A DNA stretch of 64,000 nucleotides from Thalassospira indica (lineage in GTDB: Bacteria > Pseudomonadota > Alphaproteobacteria > Rhodospirillales > Thalassospiraceae). The stretch lies in the NCBI RefSeq assembly GCF_003403095.1, contig NZ_CP031555.1, positions 1,364,001 through 1,428,000 on the forward strand, read 5' to 3'. The position numbers and the translations under genes are program-made. This document shows, piece after piece, positions 29,466 through 38,711 of this stretch (positions are counted from its first letter, which is position 1; every line of letters begins with the position of its first letter). Under the pieces are notes generated by a model, which saw only the letters and a program-made list of their open reading frames with translations, was not told the DNA's origin and searched no databases.

Positions 29466-31142
29466 GTGAAATTCTTCATTTTGAACCAGCGCTACTTCGT
29501 GATGACGAGTGTTGTGGTTTTGGCTTTGGCCTCTGTGATCTTGGCGACGGCCGTTGATGTCTGGTTCTGGGTGCCTGCGGTCATTTTCGGGTTGCTGGTG
29601 CTGGTTGGCATTCACGACCTGTATCAGAACAAGCATTCCATCCTGCGCAACTATCCGATCAGTGCGCATATCCGCTTCATCCTCGAAAGCTTCCGTCCGG
29701 AAATCCGTCAGTACCTTCTTGAAAGCGATCAGGATGAAATCCCGTTCAGCCGCCAGGCACGCGGTCTTGTTTATCAGCGCGCCAAGGGTGTCGAAGACAA
29801 ACGCCCGTTTGGCACGATCGAGGAAGTTTATAAATCCGGCTATTCATGGATCACCCATTCCGTCGCACCCAAGCACATCACCGATACCGATTTTCGGGTG
29901 CGCGTCGGCGGTCCGCATTGCAAGCAGCCCTATGATTGCAGCCTCTATAATATCTCAGCCATGAGCTTTGGCGCGCTGTCGGGTAATGCGATCCTCGCAC
30001 TGAATAAGGGTGCCAAAAAGGGCGGCTTTGCCCATGATACCGGCGAAGGCAGCATTTCACGCTATCACCGCGAAGGGGGTGGTGATCTGATTTATCAGGT
30101 GGCGTCTGGCTATTTCGGCGCCCGCAACGAAGACGGCACATTTTCCGAGGAAAAGTTTGCGCAAACGGCCGCTGACCCGCAGGTCAAAATGATCGAGGTG
30201 AAGCTGAGCCAGGGTGCAAAACCGGGCCATGGCGGCATGTTGCCCGCAGCCAAAATCACCCCGGAAATTGCCGAGGCCCGCGGTATTCCGATGGGACAGG
30301 ATTGTGTTTCTCCCGCCGCCCATAGCGTGTTTTCAACCCCGGTTGGTCTGATGGAATTCATCGGCCGCTTACGGGATCTTTCCGGTGGCAAACCGGTCGG
30401 GTTCAAGCTGTGCATTGGCCATCGTCGCGAATTCATGTCGATCATCAAGGCAATGCTTAAAACCGGCATCACCCCGGACTTTGTTGTGGTTGATGGCAAG
30501 GAAGGTGGCACCGGTGCCGCCCCGGTCGAGTTTGCCAACCATGTCGGCATGCCAATGCAAGAAGGCCTGACATTCGTCCATAATGCGCTGCGCGGGGCCG
30601 GTTTACGCGATCAGATCAAAATCGGAGCGGCGGGCAAAATCGTCTCGGCCTTTGATATCGCCCGGACACTGGCGCTTGGCGCGGATTGGGTAAATGCGGC
30701 CCGTGGTTTCATGTTTGCGCTGGGCTGTATTCAGGCCCAAAGCTGCCATACAAACTGCTGCCCTGTCGGCATCGCGACGCAGGATAAAATCCGCCAACGC
30801 GCCCTTGATCCCGGCGATAAAAGCGAACGTGTCGCGCGCTTCCACAGCAACACCATGCATGCACTGGCCGAAATCACCGGTGCGGCCGGTTTGACTGATC
30901 CGCGCAACTTCATGCCCTATCACTTCATGGTGCGCCAGAAAGACAACGAATTCGTCGATGGCAACGAAGCCTATCCATACCTTCCCGAAGGCTTCCTTCT
31001 TGCAGAAACCGAAACGCCGGAACTGCATGAATGGCATTCGCGTTGGGAACGCGCATCCCCGGAAACCTTCGCACCCAAGGAAATCCCGGTGGGCCCCTAT
31101 AAACGTGCAAAGGCGATTGCGGGCGAGAAGGCCGCGCAATAA
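29466..31142 (+). CDS. Membrane-anchored FMN-binding glutamate synthase family protein
   Basis: A 558-residue protein with two hydrophobic segments in the first 60 residues, then a GltS-type FMN-binding alpha/beta barrel like the synthase domain of glutamate synthase: PYDCSLYNISAMSFGALSGNAI, LSQGAKPGHGGMLPAAKI, VVVDGKEGGTGAAP. The iron-sulfur motif CxxxxxCHTNCCPVGIAT occurs near residue 420. It lacks the glutaminase domain. The family is widespread as a stand-alone membrane protein; the reaction is not established, so I do not name it GltB. GTG start with a GGAAGAG site. Confidence 0.88.
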   Translation: MKFFILNQRYFVMTSVVVLALASVILATAVDVWFWVPAVIFGLLVLVGIHDLYQNKHSILRNYPISAHIRFILESFRPEIRQYLLESDQDEIPFSRQARGLVYQRAKGVEDKRPFGTIEEVYKSGYSWITHSVAPKHITDTDFRVRVGGPHCKQPYDCSLYNISAMSFGALSGNAILALNKGAKKGGFAHDTGEGSISRYHREGGGDLIYQVASGYFGARNEDGTFSEEKFAQTAADPQVKMIEVKLSQGAKPGHGGMLPAAKITPEIAEARGIPMGQDCVSPAAHSVFSTPVGLMEFIGRLRDLSGGKPVGFKLCIGHRREFMSIIKAMLKTGITPDFVVVDGKEGGTGAAPVEFANHVGMPMQEGLTFVHNALRGAGLRDQIKIGAAGKIVSAFDIARTLALGADWVNAARGFMFALGCIQAQSCHTNCCPVGIATQDKIRQRALDPGDKSERVARFHSNTMHALAEITGAAGLTDPRNFMPYHFMVRQKDNEFVDGNEAYPYLPEGFLLAETETPELHEWHSRWERASPETFAPKEIPVGPYKRAKAIAGEKAAQ

Positions 31143-31172
31143 CAACAACGGCCAATTCGGATAAAGCGGACA

Positions 31173-31205
31173 AAGCCCGGCTGCGATTGCGGCCGGGCTT
31201 TGCTG
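31173..31205 (+). terminator. Terminator after the glutamate-synthase-like gene
   Basis: Ten-base stem AAAGCCCGGC (31173-31182) / GCCGGGCTTT (31193-31202) with a ten-base loop. T-run is short. It lies between convergent genes and may serve both. Confidence 0.7.
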
Positions 31206-31463
31206 TTAGCGTTGACACAGTTCTGCGCGAACCGCGAGGAGCCCGTCGCGGGTGATGCGGTATGGCGCACCCCCTTGGCTGCGGATCAGGCGGCGTTTGC
31301 GCAATTTCTTGAAGACATCAAGTGTGCATGCGGTCAGAAACCATCCGTCGCGGGTGATGCAATCTGCTTCAAGAACATGGTTTTTGTCGTCCTTGATCAC
31401 TTTGATCAGGCCGCCTTGTGCGAGTGCATGCAGCACGCGCTGTTCATTTTTTGAAATATTCAT
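31206..31463 (-). CDS. YjhX/UPF0386 family winged-helix protein
   Basis: An 85-residue protein whose whole length matches the YjhX (UPF0386) pattern: [20 protein letters not shown] at the start, a central [21 protein letters not shown] and [15 protein letters not shown] at the end, suggesting a small winged-helix fold. E. coli YjhX has been listed as a putative toxin, paired with YjhQ (a GNAT-like protein). A GNAT gene does lie nearby upstream here (31695-32171) on the same strand, 231 bases away. The role in this organism is unknown. Confidence 0.85.
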   Translation of the reverse strand: MNISKNEQRVLHALAQGGLIKVIKDDKNHVLEADCITRDGWFLTACTLDVFKKLRKRRLIRSQGGAPYRITRDGLLAVRAELCQR

Positions 31464-31694
31464 CGGTCAAAGTCCGAAAACCAGTTGGTAAAACGGTTTC
31501 CGATCGGGACGGGCACAACAGTACCGGTCACGCGCACCCGATTTAAGGTCGGGCAGGCGGTCCGATCTGCTGATCAGCGGTCTGGCTTTGAAAGACTCTG
31601 GGCTGTCAAACCGCGATCAGCGGCTGTGCCGGGACTCCGACATGAAATCTCCGATTAAGGTTCGGACGCAAAGTTGTCCGATTACGCGCATTTG

Positions 31695-32171
31695 TCAAGC
31701 CGCGCGCTGCATTTCCAGCATGGGAACCTGATGGTCATTGACCGGGCCGGTCACCATGAAGCCGAATTTACGGTAAAACGCCTTGGCGCGTTCGTTGTTC
31801 ACCGGAACGGTCAGGCGCACATTGCTGCGAACCCCGCGTTCGGCCAGGGCATCAAGGGCGGCAATCATCAACGCCTTGCCCGCACCGCTGCCTTGTGCCG
31901 TGGGATCAACAACGATCCAGCGGATTTCAGGGGCATCGTGGATGGCAATGACATAGCCCAGAAGCACATCATCATGGGCCGCGACATAGACAGAATGGTT
32001 GTCTGAGCCAATACCAGCGGCGAACGCATCAAGGGCTGCATCGGTCAGGTCGCGCGCAAGTGAAGTGGTTGTCTCGTCCAGTTCTTCAACAAGACAGCAG
32101 GCTTCTGTCGCGCGTTCGGAAAGCGCACGCACGTCTGACAGGTCGTCAGCGTTCCCTTGGCGTATTTGCAT
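31695..32171 (-). CDS. GNAT family N-acetyltransferase
   Basis: A roughly 158-residue acetyltransferase. The GNAT core is visible: IAIHDAPEIRWIVVDPTAQGSGAGKALMIAALD contains the acetyl-CoA-binding Q/RxxGxG/A loop (AQGSGAG), and NNERAKAFYRKFGFMVTG is the C-terminal motif. I chose ATG 32171; a GTG at 32180 is in frame. Substrate unknown. It lies upstream of the YjhX-like gene on the same strand; the distance makes cotranscription uncertain. Confidence 0.85.
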   Translation of the reverse strand: MQIRQGNADDLSDVRALSERATEACCLVEELDETTTSLARDLTDAALDAFAAGIGSDNHSVYVAAHDDVLLGYVIAIHDAPEIRWIVVDPTAQGSGAGKALMIAALDALAERGVRSNVRLTVPVNNERAKAFYRKFGFMVTGPVNDHQVPMLEMQRAA

Positions 32172-32326
32172 ATCAGGCACTCTAAGTCATTGTTCTTAAG
32201 GGTAGGCCCTTTGGGTTCAGTTTCCCCCAAAAAGAATACCGGGAGGTTAATGCCACGCCGCGGCCACCGGTGGGCGTGACAATTTGGTGATGACTTGGTG
32301 AGGGCTGAGGAGGGGACCAAAGGCCG

Positions 32327-33328
32327 TTATTTGCGCCGGCTTTTCTTGTCGCGATACATCTCAAGGTCGGCCACGGCCATCATGTCCTCAAGGCTTTTAT
32401 CAAGCGGCTCAAAGAAGACCGAGGCACCGGAACTGATTTGCGGTGTTTCGCGGATCGGTGATTTTGATGTCGGCACGGTCAATTTGACCTGATCAAGGGC
32501 GTTGCGCAGCCGGGTGATGATGGTTGTCAGATCACCCCGATTGCGCACATAGCCCAGAACGGCGAACTCGTCCCCGCCGATGCGCCCGCAAATATCGACT
32601 TCGCGGATGCTTTCGGTAATCGCCTTGCCGACCGCACGAAGTGCTGCGTCGCCGGCGGCGTGGCCGTAATCATCGTTCCAGTGTTTCATGTTATCAAGAT
32701 CGATAAAGATGATCCCGATATTGTGGTGATAGCGCTTGGCGATGCGGATTTTCTGATGGGCGAGCAATTCAAAGCCAGCGCGATTGTTCATGCCGGTCAG
32801 GGGATCGGTCATCGACAGGTTGCGCATGATTTCATACTGCTCATACAGGCGCAGGTCCGCTTCGATCAAATCGCGGAAAACTTCCATCAGTTCCTGAAGC
32901 GTGTCGTCATAACCGGTCGGTTTGCGATCAAACACACACAGCGTGCCAAACACCGTCCCGTTCGGCCATAAAAGCGGAATGCCGAGATAGGAGATATAGC
33001 CAGCCTCGGTCACCTCAGGGTTATCAGCCCATTCGGGTTTGTTGCTGGCGTCGCGTTCATAAAGCGACAGTTTGGTTTCCACCACCCGGCGGCAATAGAC
33101 ATTGGAATTCAGGGGTTCGGGTTTTCCCGAAACGCGCGGATGCGGATTGTCGGGATTTTGACTGGTCAGTGCGGCGCGATAACCGTATTTTTCATTATAT
33201 TCAATGACGTAACCCGCCGTCGCACCGAGCAGCTTGGTCATCAGATCAACAACACGTTGCCACTTGTCAAGCGACGCCGTCATGGCCTCGTCCTGAGTGA
33301 TCCAGTCGACTTTCCTTAGCACGACCAT
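32327..33328 (-). CDS. Diguanylate cyclase with N-terminal GAF domain
   Basis: A 333-residue cytoplasmic enzyme that makes c-di-GMP from two GTP. Residues about 15-160 form a GAF-like sensor (YISYLGIPLLWPNGTVFGTLCVFD), and about 170-330 the GGDEF domain: MTDPLTGMNNRAGFE, FIDLDNMKHWNDDYGHAAGDAAL, and the active-site GGDEF at 251-255. An inhibitory-site RxxD (REVD, 242-245) lies exactly five residues before it, so product feedback is likely. No membrane segments. The signal sensed by the GAF domain is unknown. Confidence 0.93.
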   Translation of the reverse strand: MVVLRKVDWITQDEAMTASLDKWQRVVDLMTKLLGATAGYVIEYNEKYGYRAALTSQNPDNPHPRVSGKPEPLNSNVYCRRVVETKLSLYERDASNKPEWADNPEVTEAGYISYLGIPLLWPNGTVFGTLCVFDRKPTGYDDTLQELMEVFRDLIEADLRLYEQYEIMRNLSMTDPLTGMNNRAGFELLAHQKIRIAKRYHHNIGIIFIDLDNMKHWNDDYGHAAGDAALRAVGKAITESIREVDICGRIGGDEFAVLGYVRNRGDLTTIITRLRNALDQVKLTVPTSKSPIRETPQISSGASVFFEPLDKSLEDMMAVADLEMYRDKKSRRK

Positions 33329-33614
33329 CGCACGTGCCTTTGTCCCCTAGCGATCACAGAGCCTGATCAGCGCTTTGTACATCATAACACAGTACTATAA
33401 GGAAGTATAAGAAACTACTTAACAAAATGCTTTCCCATCAACATCTTGAGGGTGGTTTTTCGAACAAGCGTATAAATGGGCCAAACTGTCCGTTTGCGGC
33501 TGCACAGCCAGCTTTTGATGTCGTGTTTTTGCCCCTTTTTCTTGCGATTGAACCCGACAGGTTCCAAACTTGTCCGATAAATCCGATCCATTTAGATAAA
33601 CAGGAGACGCCCGG

Positions 33615-34322
33615 ATGGCAGACGTGATCGATTATACGATCCATGGCGAAGAGATGCAGTTGGTTGAAATCGAACTTGATCCGGGTGAAGGCGTTCGGGC
33701 CGAAGCCGGCGCCATGATGTATATGGGCGATGGCATCGCCATGCAGACCGGCACGGGCGGTGGCCTGTTTTCCGGGTTCAAGCGCATGCTGACCGGCGAG
33801 GGGTTCTTTATCACAAGCTTTGTCCATGAAGGATCGGGCAAGGGGCATGTTGCCTTTGCCGCCCCCTATCCGGGCAAGGTGGTGCCGCTTGATCTGGCGG
33901 AACATGGTGGCGAGATTGTCTGTCAGAAGGATGCGTTTTTGTGCGCGGCATCGGGCATTGATATCGACATCGCTTTTTCCAAGAAACTTGGTGCGGGTCT
34001 GTTTGGCGGCGAAGGTTTCATCCTGCAACGCCTGAGCGGTGATGGCATGGCGTTCATGCATGCTGGCGGCACGATCATTCGCAAGGATTTGCAGGCGGGC
34101 GAAACGCTTCGGGTTGATACCGGTGCGCTGGTCGCGATGACGCCATCTGTTGATTATTCCATCAAATTTATTGGCGGTTTCACCAACGCGCTCTTTGGGG
34201 GTGAGGGGCTGTTTGTCACAACCCTTGAAGGACCAGGCACGGTTTGGCTGCAAAGCCTGCCATTCTCGCGCCTGGCAGATCGTATTGCCGCAGCCCTTCC
34301 GCAGGACCGTAATAAGGGCTAA
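33615..34322 (+). CDS. TIGR00266/AIM24 family protein
   Basis: A 235-residue all-beta protein of the TIGR00266 (AIM24-like) family, recognised from [53 protein letters not shown] and the Gly-rich [30 protein letters not shown]. The yeast relative is mitochondrial; bacterial function is not known. There is no signal peptide. The ATG follows AGGAGACGC. Confidence 0.88.
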   Translation: MADVIDYTIHGEEMQLVEIELDPGEGVRAEAGAMMYMGDGIAMQTGTGGGLFSGFKRMLTGEGFFITSFVHEGSGKGHVAFAAPYPGKVVPLDLAEHGGEIVCQKDAFLCAASGIDIDIAFSKKLGAGLFGGEGFILQRLSGDGMAFMHAGGTIIRKDLQAGETLRVDTGALVAMTPSVDYSIKFIGGFTNALFGGEGLFVTTLEGPGTVWLQSLPFSRLADRIAAALPQDRNKG

Positions 34323-34395
34323 CCCCGACCGGCGTTCCGGATGCCGTTTGCCACTAAAAAAGCGTTGTGGGATATCGCCCTTCAATACAGGGGCG

Positions 34396-34422
34396 GTATC
34401 CCCAAATACCTTTTGGGGATAC
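34396..34422. repeat. Perfect inverted repeat, terminator-like
   Basis: GTATCCCCAAA (34396-34406), five-base loop, TTTGGGGATAC (34412-34422). It lies 74 bases after the AIM24-like gene. A T-run (TTTTTT) begins only about ten bases further, so it may be a terminator or an RNA/DNA-binding site. Confidence 0.5.
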
Positions 34423-34585
34423 GGCGTGATAATTTTTTGCTGTTTTCCGGCAAAAGGTAATACCAATTTGGCGCATCACGGCGTAGGGTGTCTGCCAAAT
34501 TTCTGTCCGCTGTTGCCTTCCCCACACTGAAAAAGGCATCCCGGATAAACGCCATCAGGACCACACAGGCCGAAAGAGTAAAATC

Positions 34586-35989
34586 ATGTCAGTTCGTGAG
34601 TATGAACGTATCGAAACCCCGGAAAGTCTGATCAGTGCGCTTCGCGAGATGCTTGGTGATCGTCTTTCGACATCCGCATCCGTGCTGGAACAGCATGGCA
34701 AGGATGAAAGCTGGCATGAAGCATCCCCGCCTGATGCGGTGGTCTTTGCAAACTCGACCGAGGAAGTTGCAGAAGTGGTCAAGCTTTGTGCTGCCCACGA
34801 TGTGCCGATCGTGCCGTTTGGCACGGGATCGTCGCTTGAAGGCCATGTTGCGGCCCTGCGGGGTGGTATCTGCATTGATGTGTCGCAGATGAACCAGATC
34901 CTTGAGGTCAATAACGAGGATCTTGATTGCCGTGTTCAGGCCGGTGTGACCCGTGAACAGCTTAATGACCATCTGCGCGATACCGGCTTGTTCTTCCCGA
35001 TTGATCCGGGTGCCAATGCCTCGATCGGTGGGATGACGGCGACCCGTGCGTCGGGCACCAATGCGGTGCGTTACGGCACCATGCGTGAAAACGTGCTGAG
35101 CCTGACGGTTGTTACCCCGGATGGCAAAATCATCAAGACTGCCAACCGTGCGCGCAAATCATCGGCGGGCTATGACCTGACCCGGTTGTTTGTCGGCTCC
35201 GAAGGCACGCTGGGTGTGATAACCGAAATCGGCCTTAAGCTTTATGGCATCCCCGAAGCCATGTCGGCCGCTGTCTGTGCCTTTCCGACGGTCGAAGATG
35301 CGGTCAATACCGTCATCCTGACCATCCAGGCCGGTATTCCGGTTGCGCGTATCGAATTCCTGGATCCGTTGCAGGTCCGCGCGGTCAATAACTATTCCAA
35401 GCTCGACCACAAGGAAGCACCGACCCTGTTCTTTGAATTCCATGGAACCGAGGCCGGGGTGAAGGAACAGGCGGAATTCGTGCAATCGGTTGCCGAAGAA
35501 TTCGGGGCCGAGGAATTCCAGTGGGCCACCCGTCAGGAAGATCGCAACAAGCTGTGGGCGGCACGCCACAAGGCCTATTACGCGTCGCTGCAGCTTGAAC
35601 CGGGCAAGGCCGGCATGCCGACCGATGTCTGCGTGCCAATTTCGAAACTGGCCGAAGCCATTTCCGAAACCCGTGCCGATTGCGATGCCAGCCCGCTGAC
35701 CTGCACCATCATTGGTCATGTTGGCGATGGCAACTTCCACACGTTGATCCTGCTTGATCCCGAAGATCCGGCCCAAATGGAAGAAGCCAACCGTTTGCAC
35801 CGTCGCATGGTCGAACGCGCGCTCAAGCTTGGGGGTACCTGCACTGGTGAGCATGGCATTGGATATGGCAAGCTTGATTTCATGGTGACCGAGCATGGTG
35901 AGGACACCATTGCTGTAATGCGTGCCATAAAAACGGCGCTTGATCCCAAAGGTCTGATGAATCCGGGCAAGCTGATCCCGGGTCTTTGA
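34586..35989 (+). CDS. FAD-linked oxidase, D-lactate dehydrogenase (cytochrome)/GlcD type
   Basis: A 467-residue FAD-binding enzyme of the VAO/GlcD group that oxidises a 2-hydroxy acid such as D-lactate. The FAD-binding PCMH domain has VPIVPFGTGSSLEGHVAALRGGICIDVSQMNQIL and IDPGANASIGGMTATRASGTNAVRYGTMRENVLSLTVV; the C-terminal part ends GGTCTGEHGIGYGK...ALDPKGLMNPGKL, usual for the family. The closest match in pattern is the cytochrome-type D-lactate dehydrogenase. No iron-sulfur partner gene lies beside it, which argues against a GlcDEF complex. RBS AAAGAG. Confidence 0.88.
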   Translation: MSVREYERIETPESLISALREMLGDRLSTSASVLEQHGKDESWHEASPPDAVVFANSTEEVAEVVKLCAAHDVPIVPFGTGSSLEGHVAALRGGICIDVSQMNQILEVNNEDLDCRVQAGVTREQLNDHLRDTGLFFPIDPGANASIGGMTATRASGTNAVRYGTMRENVLSLTVVTPDGKIIKTANRARKSSAGYDLTRLFVGSEGTLGVITEIGLKLYGIPEAMSAAVCAFPTVEDAVNTVILTIQAGIPVARIEFLDPLQVRAVNNYSKLDHKEAPTLFFEFHGTEAGVKEQAEFVQSVAEEFGAEEFQWATRQEDRNKLWAARHKAYYASLQLEPGKAGMPTDVCVPISKLAEAISETRADCDASPLTCTIIGHVGDGNFHTLILLDPEDPAQMEEANRLHRRMVERALKLGGTCTGEHGIGYGKLDFMVTEHGEDTIAVMRAIKTALDPKGLMNPGKLIPGL

Positions 35990-36020
35990 TATCATCAGAC
36001 CAATAGGGGTGTCTGATTGA

Positions 36021-36046
36021 AAACGGGGCCATTTGGCCCCGTTTTT
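36021..36046 (+). terminator. Terminator between the FAD-oxidase and LpxR-like genes
   Basis: Ten-base stem AAACGGGGCC (36021-36030) / GGCCCCGTTT (36035-36044), four-base loop, T-run. The flanking A and T runs could let it work on both strands for the convergent genes. Confidence 0.85.
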
Positions 36047-36055
36047 CGTTTTCGG

Positions 36056-37144
36056 TCAGAAGCGGAAGGAAAGCGATAGCGACCCGAACTGATCCGCCCC
36101 ACTTTGGGCGGTGAATTCCGGTGTGCGGTAAACATGGGTGTAGGTCAGGCGCGCCTGGCCAATAATCACCGCCAGACCGATCTGCAGGTCACCAACCCAT
36201 GGTTCCTTATCGACCGATGCGCTATCGGCAAAGGTATTGCCATCAAGGGTGATGTCGCGCGCGACGTAGCGCCCGGCAAACCCGGCAAAGATATAACCGC
36301 TCAGCGGGAAGCCCTCGGTATCGGGCACAAAGAAGTCTGATCCCGGCAAGCTGGGGCGGATGCGCGGCGGGCCATAATCGGCTGGCAGGTCAAAGCCCAT
36401 CCGGAACATGGTGCCAAGCTCCGCATTGGTGAAGGCATTGCCAAGGGTCACTGCCCCGTGCGGGGTGGCATCAAATTCAACACCGAGAAGATCAGCTTCA
36501 AACCAGCCGCGATATTTGTGTTCATAGGTCAGGCCAATGATCGGTTCGTTCTTGATCTGATTGTCCCAGCCTTCGGGGTGGGGGCTGTTGATCTGCTTGT
36601 GGACAAAGGACTGCGTCTCATCGGCAAGCGATGCCGGACCGACCACGCCAAGGGTCAGCTCCAGCGTATCAATACGCGAATAGTTGCTGTCTGATCCCTT
36701 TTCCCGAAGCCCTGTATCAGACACAAGCCCGGCCGTACCATAAAGCATCCCCGCCCATGGCCGGTCATCGGGCTGATTTTCGGCAACCGTGATGTCATCG
36801 GGCGTGTACATGGTCTGACCCAGCGAATAGCTGGTGCGGATACGACCATCAGATGCAAAGAACGGGATTTGCTTTGCAACGTTCAGAAAACTCGCAGGCG
36901 CGCTGTCTTCGGGCGAGATGAATGCAAGGCGCACACCATTGGTGTAATGCTGATCGCTGTTGGTGGGCGTAAACAGGTCGTTCTCAACCGAAAGCGACAC
37001 GCCCCACTTGTCATCCGGCGTACGGGTCGATTGCGGTCCGTCTGCCGTATCGGTTTGCGCAAATGCGCCTGGTGTGCCGACAAGCAGCGCGAACAGGGGG
37101 GCAGAGATGGCGATAACGTGGCGAAGCGCACGGGCCTGATGCAT
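36056..37144 (-). CDS. LpxR-family lipid A deacylase (DUF2219-like outer membrane protein)
   Basis: A roughly 362-residue outer-membrane protein with a signal peptide ending at GAFA near residue 29. LpxR removes the 3'-acyloxyacyl chain of lipid A. Recognisable parts are SVENDLF...YTNGVRLAF, YSLGQTMYTPDD, RPWAGMLYGTAGL and FVHKQINSPHPEGWDNQIKNEP, where the family's catalytic Asn/Asp and His occur. The C-terminal SLSLSFRF ends in Phe, the common beta-barrel signal. The frame is open to 37261, but ATG 37144 begins the signal peptide. Activity on this organism's lipid A is inferred. Confidence 0.82.
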   Translation of the reverse strand: MHQARALRHVIAISAPLFALLVGTPGAFAQTDTADGPQSTRTPDDKWGVSLSVENDLFTPTNSDQHYTNGVRLAFISPEDSAPASFLNVAKQIPFFASDGRIRTSYSLGQTMYTPDDITVAENQPDDRPWAGMLYGTAGLVSDTGLREKGSDSNYSRIDTLELTLGVVGPASLADETQSFVHKQINSPHPEGWDNQIKNEPIIGLTYEHKYRGWFEADLLGVEFDATPHGAVTLGNAFTNAELGTMFRMGFDLPADYGPPRIRPSLPGSDFFVPDTEGFPLSGYIFAGFAGRYVARDITLDGNTFADSASVDKEPWVGDLQIGLAVIIGQARLTYTHVYRTPEFTAQSGADQFGSLSLSFRF

Positions 37145-37357
37145 GATCAAATGAACTCGTAAATGCAGTTGGTTGCCAGATAGTGATCTGGTGCCGACTG
37201 ATCTTGGACAATTTATGGCAAGCTTGCCAGTGAAGTTTGCAGGCAGTGAACGATGTCTCACCCTGCTGTTGCCGAGCTAATCGCCACAAAGTTTAAACCA
37301 CTGATCCCGGTGTTTGTTCCCGCACCATCTGCAATATGGATGAATAATGTCGCCAAT

Positions 37358-37389
37358 GAAAAACGCCGCCCTTGAAAAGGACGGCGTTT
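37358..37389 (-). terminator. Terminator of the DUF2189 gene
   Basis: On the minus strand AAACGCCGTCCTT / AAGGGCGGCGTTT (arms 37377-37389 and 37361-37373, with one G-T pair) followed by a T-run. Confidence 0.75.
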
Positions 37390-37413
37390 GTTGATGGATT
37401 TTCCAGTGTACGG

Positions 37414-38250
37414 TTAGGGAACCTGACGGCGTAGTCGGGCCATCTCGGCCTGACTTTCATCAATGATCCCGCGATAGGCATGCCAGCTTGAGAAGCCCAG
37501 AAGCGGCATCGTGATCGCCAGTCCGAACATGAAGACGACCATGCCACAGGCGGAAAGGATGGCAATCACAGCCCCCCAGCCGACCAGGACCTTCCAGTTC
37601 TTGCGAAATGCCGAGACACTGATGATGACAGCGGTAATTACATCGACATCGCGATCGACCAGAAGCGGGATCGAGACGACTGATACCGCAAAGGCAATGA
37701 TGGCAAGAACACCGCCAATCAGGCCACCGGTGATCAGGAAGGTGATCGCATCACGCGAGAAGAAGGTTTCCCAGACCAGAACGTCAAGCGATGGCATGGT
37801 GCCGTTGTAAAACAGCGCAAACAGCAACATCGCAATGCGCGTCCAAGCCAAAAAGAACAGCATCAACAGCACGCCAATGGCCCCGATCTGGCCGGGGTTG
37901 CGGCGAAAACCATTCAGGCTGTGCCACAGCGTGACGTTCTCGCCCATCTCAAGGCGGCGGCTTGTTTCATAAAGCCCGACAGCCACCAACGGGGCCAACA
38001 GCATGAAGCCCGCCGCAAGCGGCAAGGTCAGATAGGGTTGACCGGATCGGAAAATGCTGAGCACGATCAGCCAGCCGGCAATCGTACAAAGCGCGCCATA
38101 GGTCAGGCCAATGGCTGGTGTGCGTTTGAAATCGCGCCATCCGGCCTGCAGCCAGGCACCGGATTGGTCGGTGGTGATGGTACGTACAGCGATGCCGCGC
38201 TGCCCGGGGTCGACCGCTTTTTCTGGCGTTTCGATTGTTGTATCGGTCAT
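37414..38250 (-). CDS. DUF2189 family integral membrane protein
   Basis: A roughly 278-residue inner-membrane protein with six hydrophobic segments and hydrophilic ends. The pattern AWLQAGWRDFKRTPAIGLTYGALCTIAGWLI near the N terminus and GFSSWHAYRGIIDES near the C terminus are those of the DUF2189 family. Function unknown; members often lie near cytochrome oxidase genes, but not here. I moved the start to ATG 38250, which has GGGAGGA seven bases upstream; the frame is open to 38280. Confidence 0.85.
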   Translation of the reverse strand: MTDTTIETPEKAVDPGQRGIAVRTITTDQSGAWLQAGWRDFKRTPAIGLTYGALCTIAGWLIVLSIFRSGQPYLTLPLAAGFMLLAPLVAVGLYETSRRLEMGENVTLWHSLNGFRRNPGQIGAIGVLLMLFFLAWTRIAMLLFALFYNGTMPSLDVLVWETFFSRDAITFLITGGLIGGVLAIIAFAVSVVSIPLLVDRDVDVITAVIISVSAFRKNWKVLVGWGAVIAILSACGMVVFMFGLAITMPLLGFSSWHAYRGIIDESQAEMARLRRQVP

Positions 38251-38711
38251 TTTAATCCTCCCTGTCGCGATTGCGTACAACGATCATCCGGTTGGAATGA
38301 AAGTCAGGATTGAATTTTTTGTTTTATAAAATGTATCATTTTGAAAGCCGATTTCCACCATCCAATTGATTTTAAACTACGTATTTCGCCGGTTGGTAAA
38401 TTCGCAAACGGCGTTAAAGGTTTTCTTTCCGTGGATTCCGGTTCTATTTTTAATGTTTCAAAACAGTGCAATATCTGCCGGATGCTTGATCAAAGCGCTG
38501 CTTTGACACACATGAAGATGGTGCCGATGGAACACATCGAACGATCCCGGCGTTACGGATGGATCAAGCTTGCCTGAAATTAGCTTTAATCTTTGGCCAT
38601 TTTCTGTTGCGAGAGTCATCACGAGCCTTATGCTTTCGAACAAGAAATCAAACCTTTGTGGGTCGCGGCCTTTTTGGCGGGGCGACCATGCGATCTAGCG
38701 GAGCCTGACTG
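38251..38711. other. Long divergent spacer before the AsmA gene
   Basis: 461 bases between the DUF2189 gene and the TTG start of the AsmA gene. The first 150 bases are AT-rich. The only open frame (38341-38577, 78 codons, plus strand) has no ribosome site and no recognisable content, so I do not call it. I see no RNA gene or repeat. Confidence 0.5.

Noticed and set aside
38341..38577. A 78-codon plus-strand open frame in the spacer before the AsmA gene
   Set aside because: No ribosome site, atypical composition and no recognisable motif; probably non-coding.
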